DNA of 64,000 bases from Pseudomonas helleri (GTDB lineage Bacteria > Pseudomonadota > Gammaproteobacteria > Pseudomonadales > Pseudomonadaceae). The DNA is taken from NCBI RefSeq assembly GCF_009600315.1, contig NZ_WIWC01000003.1, positions 170,867 through 234,866 on the forward strand. Reading direction: 5' to 3'. Both the position numbers and the translations under genes were made by a program. The notes below the pieces were generated by a model that ran no database searches, was not told the origin of the DNA, and saw nothing but the letters and a program-made list of their open reading frames with translations. Of this stretch, positions 37,244 through 44,511 are shown in pieces (position 1 is the first letter of the stretch; each line of letters starts with the position of its first letter).

Positions 37244-37249
37244 TATACT
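37244..37249 (+). promoter_or_regulatory. Putative -10 of the purE promoter
   Basis: TATACT with TTTCAA 15 bases upstream as a weak -35. Transcription would start near 37256, giving a leader of about 110 bases that contains the terminator-like hairpin. Confidence 0.45.
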
Positions 37250-37289
37250 GCGCGGCCTTCGGCTGGCTAGACCGGCCTTAATTCCTATT

Positions 37290-37329
37290 ACAAGCCACGT
37301 CGGATCCTCCACGTGGCTTGTTGTTTTTT
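37290..37329 (+). terminator. Terminator-like hairpin in the purE leader
   Basis: ACAAGCCACGT and ACGTGGCTTGT form an 11-base stem over a nine-base loop, followed by TGTTTTTT. It ends 37 bases before the purE ATG, and no plus-strand gene precedes it, so it looks like an attenuator. A GGCC/GGCC palindrome (37253-37276) lies just upstream. Confidence 0.7.
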
Positions 37330-37366
37330 GACGCGCCTGCGGGCGCCCAAGAGAAGAGGCGCGACG

Positions 37367-37858
37367 ATGAGTGCATTAGTAGGCGTGATCATGGGCTCCA
37401 AGTCCGATTGGTCCACCCTCAGCCACACCGCCGATATGCTGGAAAAACTCGGCATCCCTTACGAAGTTAAAGTGGTCTCTGCCCACCGCACTCCGGACCT
37501 GCTGTTTCAGTATGCTGCCGAGGCTGAAGGCCGCGGAATTGAGGTCATCATTGCCGGTGCCGGTGGCGCGGCACATTTGCCGGGCATGTGTGCCGCCAAA
37601 ACGCATCTGCCGGTGCTCGGTGTTCCGGTTCAATCGGCCATGCTGTCGGGCGTCGATTCGCTGCTGTCGATCGTGCAAATGCCAGCGGGTATTCCTGTTG
37701 CAACCTTGGCCATCGGCAAAGCGGGCGCGATCAATGCCGCGCTGCTGTCAGCCAGTATCCTGGGCGCCAAACACCCGCAGTTCCATGCCGTGTTGAAAAC
37801 ATTCCGGGCTGAACAGACAGACACCGTGCTGGACAATCCAGACCCACGCGTAGCCTGA
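37367..37858 (+). CDS. purE: N5-carboxyaminoimidazole ribonucleotide mutase
   Basis: Converts N5-CAIR to CAIR, step 6b of purine synthesis. 163 residues with the class I PurE blocks [14 protein letters not shown] (5-18), [15 protein letters not shown] (about 39-53, catalytic His), [25 protein letters not shown] (about 65-90) and [20 protein letters not shown] lies eight bases before the ATG; the longer open frame (37313) starts inside the leader hairpin and is rejected. Eleven bases separate it from purK, so the pair is an operon. Confidence 0.96.
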   Translation: MSALVGVIMGSKSDWSTLSHTADMLEKLGIPYEVKVVSAHRTPDLLFQYAAEAEGRGIEVIIAGAGGAAHLPGMCAAKTHLPVLGVPVQSAMLSGVDSLLSIVQMPAGIPVATLAIGKAGAINAALLSASILGAKHPQFHAVLKTFRAEQTDTVLDNPDPRVA

Positions 37859-37869
37859 GGTTTTTGACG

Positions 37870-38955
37870 ATGAAAATCGGTGTAATCGGTGGCGGCCAAT
37901 TGGGCCGCATGCTGGCCTTGGCGGGTACTCCGCTGGGCATGAACTTCGCCTTCCTTGACCCTGCGCCCGACGCGTGTGCTGCCGCCTTGGGCGAGCACAT
38001 TCGTGCAGACTATGGCGATCAGGATCACTTGCGCCAATTGGCTGATGAAGTGGATCTGGTGACGTTTGAGTTTGAAAGTGTACCGGCTGAGACCGTGGCC
38101 TTCCTGTCGCAATTCGTACCGGTTTATCCGAGTGCCGACGCGCTGCGTATTGCTCGCGATCGCTGGTTCGAAAAAAGCATGTTTAAAGATTTGGGCATTC
38201 CGACCCCGGAATTTGCTGATATTCAGTCCCAGGCGGATCTTGATGCAGCGGTGGCCAGTATTGGTCTGCCAGCCGTACTCAAAACCCGCACATTGGGTTA
38301 TGACGGCAAAGGTCAAAAAGTGCTGCGCACCTCTGAAGATGTCGTCGGCACGTTTGCCGAGCTGGGTAGCGTAGCGTGTTTGCTCGAAGGGTTTGTGCCG
38401 TTCACGGGTGAAGTGTCGCTGATTGCCGTTCGCGGCCGTGATGGCGAGACGCAGTTTTACCCGCTGGTGCACAACACCCATGACAGCGGCATTCTCAAGT
38501 TGTCCGTGGCCAGCACCGATCACCCGTTGCAGGCGCTGGCTGAGGATTACTCCAGCCGTGTGCTTGAGCAGCTGGATTACGTCGGGGTGATGGCGTTCGA
38601 ATTCTTTGAAGTCGACGGTGGCCTCAAGGCCAACGAAATTGCTCCGCGTGTGCATAACTCCGGGCACTGGACCACCGAAGGCGCTGAATGCAGCCAGTTC
38701 GAGAACCACTTGCGCGCCATTGCCGGCTTGCCGCTGGGTTCGACGGCCAAGGTGGGCGAAAGCGCCATGCTTAACTTTATCGGCACTGTACCGCCGGTGG
38801 AGAAGGTCATCGCCATTGCTGACTGCCATTTGCATCACTACGGCAAAGCTTTCAAAGTGGGTCGCAAGGTCGGCCATGCCAACCTGCGTTGTGCCGACAT
38901 GGCCACACTGCGTGCGCAGATCCAACAGGTTGAAGCCCTGATCGACGAAGCGTGA
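37870..38955 (+). CDS. purK: N5-carboxyaminoimidazole ribonucleotide synthase
   Basis: Uses ATP and bicarbonate to turn AIR into N5-CAIR, which PurE then rearranges. 361 residues of the ATP-grasp superfamily: GVIGGGQLGRMLALAGTPLG (4-23), VLKTRTLGYDGKGQKVL (ATP Gly loop, about 138-154), FEFFEVDGGLKANEIAPRVHNSGHWTTEGAECSQFENHLRAI (metal and substrate site, about 243-285). Normal length. The ATG at 37870 is chosen over a TTG two codons earlier. Confidence 0.96.
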   Translation: MKIGVIGGGQLGRMLALAGTPLGMNFAFLDPAPDACAAALGEHIRADYGDQDHLRQLADEVDLVTFEFESVPAETVAFLSQFVPVYPSADALRIARDRWFEKSMFKDLGIPTPEFADIQSQADLDAAVASIGLPAVLKTRTLGYDGKGQKVLRTSEDVVGTFAELGSVACLLEGFVPFTGEVSLIAVRGRDGETQFYPLVHNTHDSGILKLSVASTDHPLQALAEDYSSRVLEQLDYVGVMAFEFFEVDGGLKANEIAPRVHNSGHWTTEGAECSQFENHLRAIAGLPLGSTAKVGESAMLNFIGTVPPVEKVIAIADCHLHHYGKAFKVGRKVGHANLRCADMATLRAQIQQVEALIDEA

Positions 38956-39060
38956 ATCGTTAATCGACGGGAACCATTCGGTTGTCGCCGCTCTCAGATG
39001 GCGTGATGCCAAAGTGCTGACTAGGCTTTGGTTTACGCCATCAAATGAGAGGACGCATCT

Positions 39061-39309
39061 ATGGGCTTTATCGGAACCATTTTTATCGGCCTGATCGTTG
39101 GCCTGCTGGCTCGCTTCCTGAAGCCGGGTGACGACAGCATGGGCTGGATCATGACCATCCTGTTGGGTATCGGCGGCTCGTTGGCGGCAACCTATGGCGG
39201 CCAGGCGTTGGGTATTTACCACGCAGGCGAAGGTGCCGGCTTTATCGGTGCGGTGATTGGTGCGGTGATCTTGCTGGTGATCTACGGCCTGGTGACGAAA
39301 AAGAGCTGA
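39061..39309 (+). CDS. GlsB/YeaQ/YmgE family membrane protein
   Basis: 82 residues: three hydrophobic segments (FIGTIFIGLIVGLLARFL, MGWIMTILLGIGGSLAATYGGQALG, GFIGAVIGAVILLVIYGLV) with the family's GLLARFLKPGDD and GEGAGFIGAVIGA. Also called transglycosylase-associated protein; these small inner-membrane proteins are often linked to envelope or general stress in E. coli. GAGAGG lies eight bases before the ATG. Single gene with a 100-base gap after purK. Confidence 0.9.
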   Translation: MGFIGTIFIGLIVGLLARFLKPGDDSMGWIMTILLGIGGSLAATYGGQALGIYHAGEGAGFIGAVIGAVILLVIYGLVTKKS

Positions 39310-39390
39310 TTGCGTGTTTGGCCCTCTCTGCGCCACGCCCGGAGAGGGCTAAACTGCGAGCTGTATTCAGCCCTTTTGGTCGAGCCTGTC

Positions 39391-39927
39391 ATGCGCCGCT
39401 TTGTATTGATCTTCCTTTTACTGGGCGCAGGCCTGGTCCACGCGGCAGAACTGCCCGAAACCGACTGGCTGGAACTGATGCCCAAGTCGGATCAAAAAGC
39501 CCTCGAAGAAATGCCCGAGATTGACCATGACTCGCCTGAGGCCATGGGTACGTTCACCGAAAAGGGCGGAATGAAGCAAAGTAAAGGCCTGCCGGCCGTG
39601 ATGTATTCCACTAAAACGGTGCCTGCCATGAACGGCAAGACCATCCGTTTGGGCGGCTACCCTGTGCCGTTGGAAACCGATGCGAAGGGGCGCAGTACGC
39701 TTTTTTTCCTGGTGCCCTATCCGGGCGCGTGCATCCATGTACCGCCACCGCCGCCCAATCAACTGGTGCTGGTACGTTATCCCAAAGGCCTGAAGCTGGA
39801 TGATATTTATACGCCGCTGTGGGTAATGGGCACGCTGAAGGTCGAGAGCGTGAGTAATGACTTGGCCGATGCGGCGTATGCGCTGGATGCCAGCAAGGTG
39901 CGGGTGGTGGTTGAGGAGGATTTGTAA
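39391..39927 (+). CDS. DUF3299 family exported protein
   Basis: 178 residues with a signal peptide (MRRFVLIFLLLGAGLVHA, cleavage before AELPE). The DUF3299 core follows: DWLELMPKSDQKALEEMPEIDHDS, then IRLGGYPVPLETDAKGRSTLFFLVPYPGACIHVPPPPPNQLVLVRYPKG, the conserved Cys-rich Pro stretch, and IYTPLWVMGTLKVE. DUF3299 proteins are periplasmic and often sit next to ABC exporter genes, though none is here. Function unknown. The start at 39391 is set by the signal peptide. A large inverted repeat follows the stop by 12 bases. Confidence 0.85.
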   Translation: MRRFVLIFLLLGAGLVHAAELPETDWLELMPKSDQKALEEMPEIDHDSPEAMGTFTEKGGMKQSKGLPAVMYSTKTVPAMNGKTIRLGGYPVPLETDAKGRSTLFFLVPYPGACIHVPPPPPNQLVLVRYPKGLKLDDIYTPLWVMGTLKVESVSNDLADAAYALDASKVRVVVEEDL

Positions 39928-39939
39928 TCGATCTGTATC

Positions 39940-40082
39940 ACCCTCACCCTAGCCCTCTCCCGGAGGGAGAGGGAATCGATTGAGCGATGCTTAAAGTTGA
40001 TAGCAATCTGACAGAACGACTGTGAATCCAAAATGGACTCGGTCAGTCCCCTCTCCCTCCGGGAGAGGGCTAGGGTGAGGGT
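39940..40082. repeat. Long inverted repeat of the CCCTCTCCC family
   Basis: Two exactly complementary 34-base arms (39940-39973 and 40049-40082), each with the inner palindrome CCCTCTCCCNNAGGGAGAGGG and the outer CCCTCACCCTAG tail, flank 75 unique bases. They fill the gap between the convergent DUF3299 and mutarotase genes. Same family as 20351-20448. Confidence 0.85.
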
Positions 40083-40087
40083 AGGCC

Positions 40088-40987
40088 TTACTCCCGCAAG
40101 CGCCCACTACCAATACTCACGCCCAGCGTATGACTCGCCCCTGGCGCTAACGTAATCACATCATCCATCACATTGGCCGTTTCGATACAGAGCATGCGCT
40201 GCCAGCCATCCGCTGCCATATCGCTAAACGTAGCGGTCTTGTCGATCCACGGGTTCCAGATCACGGTAGAGCGCGAGCCACGACTGGTCAGTTCAATGCG
40301 GCGCGACCAATCAGGATCGACGATGCTCAGTTGCTCGGGTGTGTCGAGATAGATGCGATCGGTCTCGCCAGTAAAGGTCAGGTCGCCCGCTTGGTGAGCA
40401 CGCTTCCAGTCGTCCAGTGTTTCGATATAGGTCAGTCCGTCGACGCCTTCGACTTTCACCTTACGCACATCACTGACCGCAAAGTAGCTGTGCAGCGCTT
40501 GGCTGATACTGACCGGGATGCTGCTGCGGTTTTGGCTGGTGAGGCTGATGTGCAGTTGGGTATCGAGACGAATAGTCATCGTCAAGGCAACATCGTGTGG
40601 CCAGCCGGGCAGGCCGCCTTCTACAGGCGGCAGTCTTAATTCGATGTGCAGTGCTTCTCCCGCATCATCAATCTCAACCAGTTCCCATTCACGGGTACGC
40701 ACCAGACCGTGGGCCGATGCAGGTTCATCCGAATCGCGCATGGCCTGCACGCTGGCCGGGTTGAGTGCCAGATTGCCAAACCAAGGCCAGCACACCGGCA
40801 CGCCGGTACGAATCCCTTTGCCGTGCTTGTACTGCGCTTTTTCGTTGAGCCAGATAATTGGTGGTTCATCGCCCACTTGATAGCTGAGCACTTGGGCGCC
40901 TTGTTTGGCGATCAAGAGTTGTGCCTGCCCATGCTGGAAATGCCAGCACTCCAGTTCGTCCAGGGTGACTGACTCAATGTGATGCAT
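40088..40987 (-). CDS. D-hexose-6-phosphate mutarotase (YeaD type)
   Basis: Interconverts alpha and beta anomers of hexose 6-phosphates. 299 residues of the galactose-mutarotase fold: LIAKQGAQVLSYQVGDEPPIIWLNEKAQYKHGKGIRTGVPVCWPWFG (about 24-70), SASAHGLVRTREWELVEID with a catalytic His, ISQALHSYFAVSDVRKVKVEG with a second His, and VIWNPWIDKTATFSDMAADGWQRMLCIETANV with the catalytic Glu. AGAGAG precedes the ATG. Single gene ending six bases from a large repeat. Confidence 0.9.
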   Translation of the reverse strand: MHHIESVTLDELECWHFQHGQAQLLIAKQGAQVLSYQVGDEPPIIWLNEKAQYKHGKGIRTGVPVCWPWFGNLALNPASVQAMRDSDEPASAHGLVRTREWELVEIDDAGEALHIELRLPPVEGGLPGWPHDVALTMTIRLDTQLHISLTSQNRSSIPVSISQALHSYFAVSDVRKVKVEGVDGLTYIETLDDWKRAHQAGDLTFTGETDRIYLDTPEQLSIVDPDWSRRIELTSRGSRSTVIWNPWIDKTATFSDMAADGWQRMLCIETANVMDDVITLAPGASHTLGVSIGSGRLRE

Positions 40988-41045
40988 GGCAGGCTCTCTG
41001 TTTCAGTAATAAGGGCAGCAGTAGACAAGCATTTAGCGACGAGGT

Positions 41046-41447
41046 TTAACCGCGAGCGGGAACCGCGCGCGTCCGACCGCTGCCATCAATCGCCACGAAT
41101 ACAAATACAGCCTCGGTCACTTTGCGCCACTCGCTGGACAGCGGGTCGTCGCTCCACACTTCAACCATCATCTGGATAGAGCTGCGGCCAATTTCCAGGG
41201 CTTGGGTATAAAACGACAACTGCGCACCGACGGCTACAGGAACCAAAAACGCCATGCGATCAATGGCGACTGTGGCGACGCGGCCACCGGCAACTTTACT
41301 GGCCATTGCGGTGCCCGCAAGGTCCATCTGTGAAACCAGCCAGCCGCCAAAAATATCGCCAAAGCCGTTTGTTTCACGGGGCAGGGCGGTGATTTGCAAG
41401 GCCAGGTCGCCTTGCGGGATTGGATCTTCTTGTTCGAGCTCTAACAT
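41046..41447 (-). CDS. yciA: Acyl-CoA thioesterase, YciA family
   Basis: 133-residue hotdog-fold enzyme that hydrolyses acyl-CoA. The family core is ALPRETNGFGDIFGGWLVSQMDLAGTAMASKVAGGRVATVAIDRMAFLVPV (about 21-70), with the Asn/Gly/Asp of the active site, then SFYTQALEIGRSSIQMMVEVW. AGAGG lies nine bases before the ATG. A second, longer thioesterase is at 10718-11203; the two differ in subfamily. Confidence 0.88.
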   Translation of the reverse strand: MLELEQEDPIPQGDLALQITALPRETNGFGDIFGGWLVSQMDLAGTAMASKVAGGRVATVAIDRMAFLVPVAVGAQLSFYTQALEIGRSSIQMMVEVWSDDPLSSEWRKVTEAVFVFVAIDGSGRTRAVPARG

Positions 41448-41820
41448 GCCGAAGGGCCTCTGACCCGTGATTCATTAAGGTAGTGCGGGTGAATAAGCGT
41501 CTTTAGAAAAACGATTCAGCCCGAACATACTACGTTCGTCACGTTCTTCATAAGCCGCGCCAAAGAAAACGCTGCTAAATCGGCTGGAGGTTATCCCGCA
41601 GGCGCTTTCGCACAGCAATCTTGGTGTTTCAGGATGTGTGTGCGGTCAGCGAGTATATCGGGGGATAACCGGGCCGACGACCTTCAGATTCTGCTTTTTA
41701 AATGCGCCATGCGTCTAGCTCTACGCTTTTGCAAACAATTTGTTATCTTTCAAAACCTGCCCAGCCCTTGCCGGCGCAGTTGCAGCTTTGCGCCGAGCCT
41801 AATAAGAGATGCCATACCCC
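41448..41820. other. Gene-less 373-base stretch
   Basis: Lies between the divergent thioesterase and transporter genes and should carry their promoters. It is moderately AT-rich near 41730-41760. I see no convincing gene, hairpin or operator. Confidence 0.5.
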
Positions 41821-43110
41821 ATGATCACAGACGCTTCCAGCGCCGCGCCGCCTTCACGGCCGTTAACCCGTAATGATTACAAAACCTTGTCGCTGTCTGC
41901 TTTGGGCGGTGCGCTGGAGTTTTACGATTTCATTATTTTTGTGTTCTTTGCCACCGTGGTCGGGAAATTATTTTTCCCCGCAGACATGCCCGAGTGGCTC
42001 CGTCTGATGCAAACCTTCGGTATTTTTGCAGCCGGTTACCTCGCGCGGCCATTGGGCGGCATTGTGATGGCGCACTTCGGCGACCTGCTGGGGCGCAAGA
42101 AGATGTTCACCCTGAGCATCTTTATGATGGCGGTTCCGACCCTGATCATGGGCTTGCTGCCGACCTATGAACAAATTGGCATGTGGGCGCCAATCCTGTT
42201 GCTGTTGATGCGTGTGATTCAGGGCGCAGCCATTGGCGGGGAAGTGCCGGGTGCCTGGGTGTTTGTGGCCGAGCACGTGCCGCCGCGTCATGTGGGCTAC
42301 GCCTGCGGCACGCTGACCTGTGGGCTGACCGCGGGCATTTTGCTGGGCTCGCTGATGGCCACCGCAATCAATTCGATTTATACCCCGGCTGAAGTGTCCG
42401 ATTACGCGTGGCGAATTCCGTTTTTGATGGGCGGTGTCTTTGGCCTGTTTTCGGTGTACCTGCGCCGTTGGTTACACGAAACACCGGTGTTCGCCGAGCT
42501 GCAACTGCGCAAGGCGCTGGCTGAAGAAGTACCGCTCAAAGCCGTACTGCGTGAACACCGCGGGGCCATTGTTATTTCGATGCTTCTGACCTGGTTGCTG
42601 TCAGCCGGAATCATCGTAGTCATTTTGATGACCCCGACAGTTCTGCAAACCGTGTACGGGTTTTCCGCTACTACGTCGCTGCAAGCGAACAGTCTGGCAA
42701 TTGTGTTCTTGAGCCTGGGCTGTATCGCATCGGGTGCTCTGGCGGATCGCTTCGGCGCGGGCAAGGTGTTTGTCATCGGCTGTGCCGCATTGCTGATCAC
42801 CTCGTGGACCTTCTATCACAGCCTGTTGCAACACCCGGATTGGCTGTTCCCGCTGTACGCGCTGAGTGGCTTGTTTGTGGGCACCATCGGGGCAGTGCCT
42901 TATGTGATGGTTAAAGCCTTTCCGGCGGTGGTGCGTTTTAGCGGTTTGTCGTTCTCCTATAACTTGGCTTACGCCATTTTTGGAGGCCTGACGCCAATGG
43001 CAGTGACGCTGTTGTTGAAAGAAAGCCCGATGGGCCCGGCGTACTACGTTGCAATCATTTGCACGATGGGGCTGCTGGTGGGCGCTTACTTGTGGAAGAA
43101 AGGTCGCTGA
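41821..43110 (+). CDS. MFS transporter, metabolite:H+ symporter type
   Basis: 429 residues, twelve helices. MHS-family marks: ALGGALEFYDFIIFVFFATVVGKLFFP start, RPLGGIVMAHFGDLLGRKKMFTLSIFMMAVPTLIMGLLPTYEQIG (the loop 2-3 motif, about 75-120), and LLLLMRVIQGAAIGGEVPGAWVFVAEH. Such ProP/KgtP-like carriers import small carboxylates or osmolytes with protons; substrate not readable. The ATG at 41821 is preferred to one four codons earlier, though neither has a strong ribosome-binding site. Confidence 0.88.
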   Translation: MITDASSAAPPSRPLTRNDYKTLSLSALGGALEFYDFIIFVFFATVVGKLFFPADMPEWLRLMQTFGIFAAGYLARPLGGIVMAHFGDLLGRKKMFTLSIFMMAVPTLIMGLLPTYEQIGMWAPILLLLMRVIQGAAIGGEVPGAWVFVAEHVPPRHVGYACGTLTCGLTAGILLGSLMATAINSIYTPAEVSDYAWRIPFLMGGVFGLFSVYLRRWLHETPVFAELQLRKALAEEVPLKAVLREHRGAIVISMLLTWLLSAGIIVVILMTPTVLQTVYGFSATTSLQANSLAIVFLSLGCIASGALADRFGAGKVFVIGCAALLITSWTFYHSLLQHPDWLFPLYALSGLFVGTIGAVPYVMVKAFPAVVRFSGLSFSYNLAYAIFGGLTPMAVTLLLKESPMGPAYYVAIICTMGLLVGAYLWKKGR

Positions 43111-43141
43111 CCTGCCGTCACACTGTTTTGCCCTCTCCCAC

Positions 43142-43177
43142 GAAAGGCCATCATTTTTCAACGAATGATGGCCTTTC
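43142..43177. terminator. Terminator hairpin after the MFS gene
   Basis: GAAAGGCCATCATT and AATGATGGCCTTTC form a perfect 14-base stem over an eight-base loop, 31 bases after the stop. The following T-run is short. Confidence 0.75.
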
Positions 43178-43183
43178 ATCTAA

Positions 43184-43212
43184 TTGTCACAATCGGTTCA
43201 TAGAGTGGTCAC
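43184..43212 (+). promoter_or_regulatory. Pho box of pstS
   Basis: Three seven-base units spaced 11 bases apart, TTGTCAC, GGTTCAT and TGGTCAC, with four-base linkers AATC and AGAG. PhoB sites are direct repeats of CTGTCAT with 11-base period. It lies 57 bases before the pstS ATG. Confidence 0.72.
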
Positions 43213-43268
43213 ACGGCCTGCAGATACTGGCCCCCGATTCATCTAACCCCGTTTGCTAGGAGTAAGGC

Positions 43269-44255
43269 ATGAAACTGAAGCGTGTGATGGCGGCCCTGAC
43301 TTTTGTCGCCGCAGGCGTTGCAACTGCGAATGCGGTTGCCGCGGGTGTTGATCCAGCGATCCAGCCGTACGTTAAGACCACCGGTGTGTCGGGCAACCTC
43401 TCCAGCGTTGGTTCCGATACCCTGGCGAACTTGATGACGCTGTGGGCTGAGGCCTACAAAAAAGAATACCCGAACGTCAATATCCAGATTCAGGCTGCCG
43501 GTTCTTCGACCGCGCCTCCGGCGATTACAGAAGGCACCGCTAACCTGGGCCCGATGAGCCGCAAGATGAAAGACAACGAACTGGCTGCTTTCGAGCAGAA
43601 GTACGGCTATAAGCCAACCGCTATCCCGGTGGCTGTGGATGCCTTGGCGGTGTTCGTGCACAAGGACAACCCGATCAAGCACCTGACCATGGAACAGGTT
43701 GATGCGATTTTCTCTTCCACCCGTCTGTGTGGCGCCAAAGCTGACGTTAAAACCTGGGGTGATCTGGGTGTAACCGGCGACCTGGCCAACAAGCCGGTGC
43801 AACTGTTTGGTCGTAACTCGGTATCCGGCACTTACGGCTACTTCAAAGAAGAAGCTTTGTGCAAAGGCGACTACAAACCAAACGTGAACGAACAGCCGGG
43901 TTCAGCTTCGGTTGTGCAGTCGATCAGCAGCTCGCTGAACGGCGTGGGTTATTCGGGCATCGGTTACAAAACCGCCAGCGTGAAGACCGTGCCTTTGGCT
44001 AAAAAGGGCAGCACTGAATTCGTTGAAGACACCGAAGAAAACGCACTGAACGGCAAATACCCGCTGTCGCGTTTCCTCTACGTGTACGTGAACAAGGCGC
44101 CGAACAAGCCACTGAACCCGCTGGAAGCCGAGTTCATCAAGCTGGTGCTGTCCAAACAAGGTCAGGAAGTGGTCGTGAAAGACGGTTACATCCCGCTGCC
44201 AGCCAAAGTTGCCGCCAAGGCGTTGGCTGATTTGGGTTTGAAAGAAGGTAACTAA
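43269..44255 (+). CDS. pstS: Phosphate ABC transporter substrate-binding protein
   Basis: Periplasmic phosphate receptor that feeds PstCAB. 328 residues: signal peptide ([24 protein letters not shown]), then [48 protein letters not shown] with the phosphate-binding Ser/Asp residues (about 36-83), [27 protein letters not shown] and [21 protein letters not shown] precedes the ATG. Preceded by a Pho box; separated from pstC by 256 bases with an inverted repeat and a second Pho box, so PstS is expected to be made in excess under phosphate starvation. Confidence 0.95.
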   Translation: MKLKRVMAALTFVAAGVATANAVAAGVDPAIQPYVKTTGVSGNLSSVGSDTLANLMTLWAEAYKKEYPNVNIQIQAAGSSTAPPAITEGTANLGPMSRKMKDNELAAFEQKYGYKPTAIPVAVDALAVFVHKDNPIKHLTMEQVDAIFSSTRLCGAKADVKTWGDLGVTGDLANKPVQLFGRNSVSGTYGYFKEEALCKGDYKPNVNEQPGSASVVQSISSSLNGVGYSGIGYKTASVKTVPLAKKGSTEFVEDTEENALNGKYPLSRFLYVYVNKAPNKPLNPLEAEFIKLVLSKQGQEVVVKDGYIPLPAKVAAKALADLGLKEGN

Positions 44256-44258
44256 GCC

Positions 44259-44390
44259 CGTAGCAGTTGCCGAAGGCGACGTTCGATCGCGTAGCGATCG
44301 TAAGCATAAAGCATGCGGTTTAACTGAAAGACCGCGTGACTGAATTTTCGAGGGCTACGCCGCCGGACGCCGCCTGCGGCAGCTGCTACG
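44259..44390. repeat. REP-like inverted repeat between pstS and pstC
   Basis: Arms 44259-44285 and 44364-44390 are 27 bases each, with four mismatches, built on CGTAGCAGCTGCCGCAGGC. The same unit recurs at 51324-51456. It starts three bases after the pstS stop and could protect the pstS transcript end. Confidence 0.75.
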
Positions 44391-44471
44391 AGTTTGAGCG
44401 TTATTGGTTTCACCACAGTTTTCCACTCCGCTGCCAGCACCGTTGGGCGGCGGATTTTTTGCGTCACTGCT

Positions 44472-44489
44472 TTGTCATCTTTCTGTCAT
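44472..44489 (+). promoter_or_regulatory. Pho box of pstC
   Basis: TTGTCATCTTTCTGTCAT, two near-perfect units with a four-base linker, the best PhoB site in the window. TAGGGT at 44500-44505 would be the -10, putting the start of transcription at about the pstC ATG. Confidence 0.85.
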
Positions 44490-44511
44490 ACAGGACCGCT
44501 AGGGTGTGCGC

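Larger units (their letters stand above)
36934..37366. other. 433-base intergenic region upstream of purE
   Basis: No gene seen. AT-richer than its surroundings near the metzincin start. It holds a TetR-like palindrome (37151-37164), a small CCCTTTCAGGG palindrome, the purE promoter candidate and the leader hairpin, entered separately. Confidence 0.5.

Noticed and set aside
37630..39336. 568-codon minus-strand frame across purE, purK and glsB
   Set aside because: Runs opposite three well-identified genes; low-complexity, no domain.
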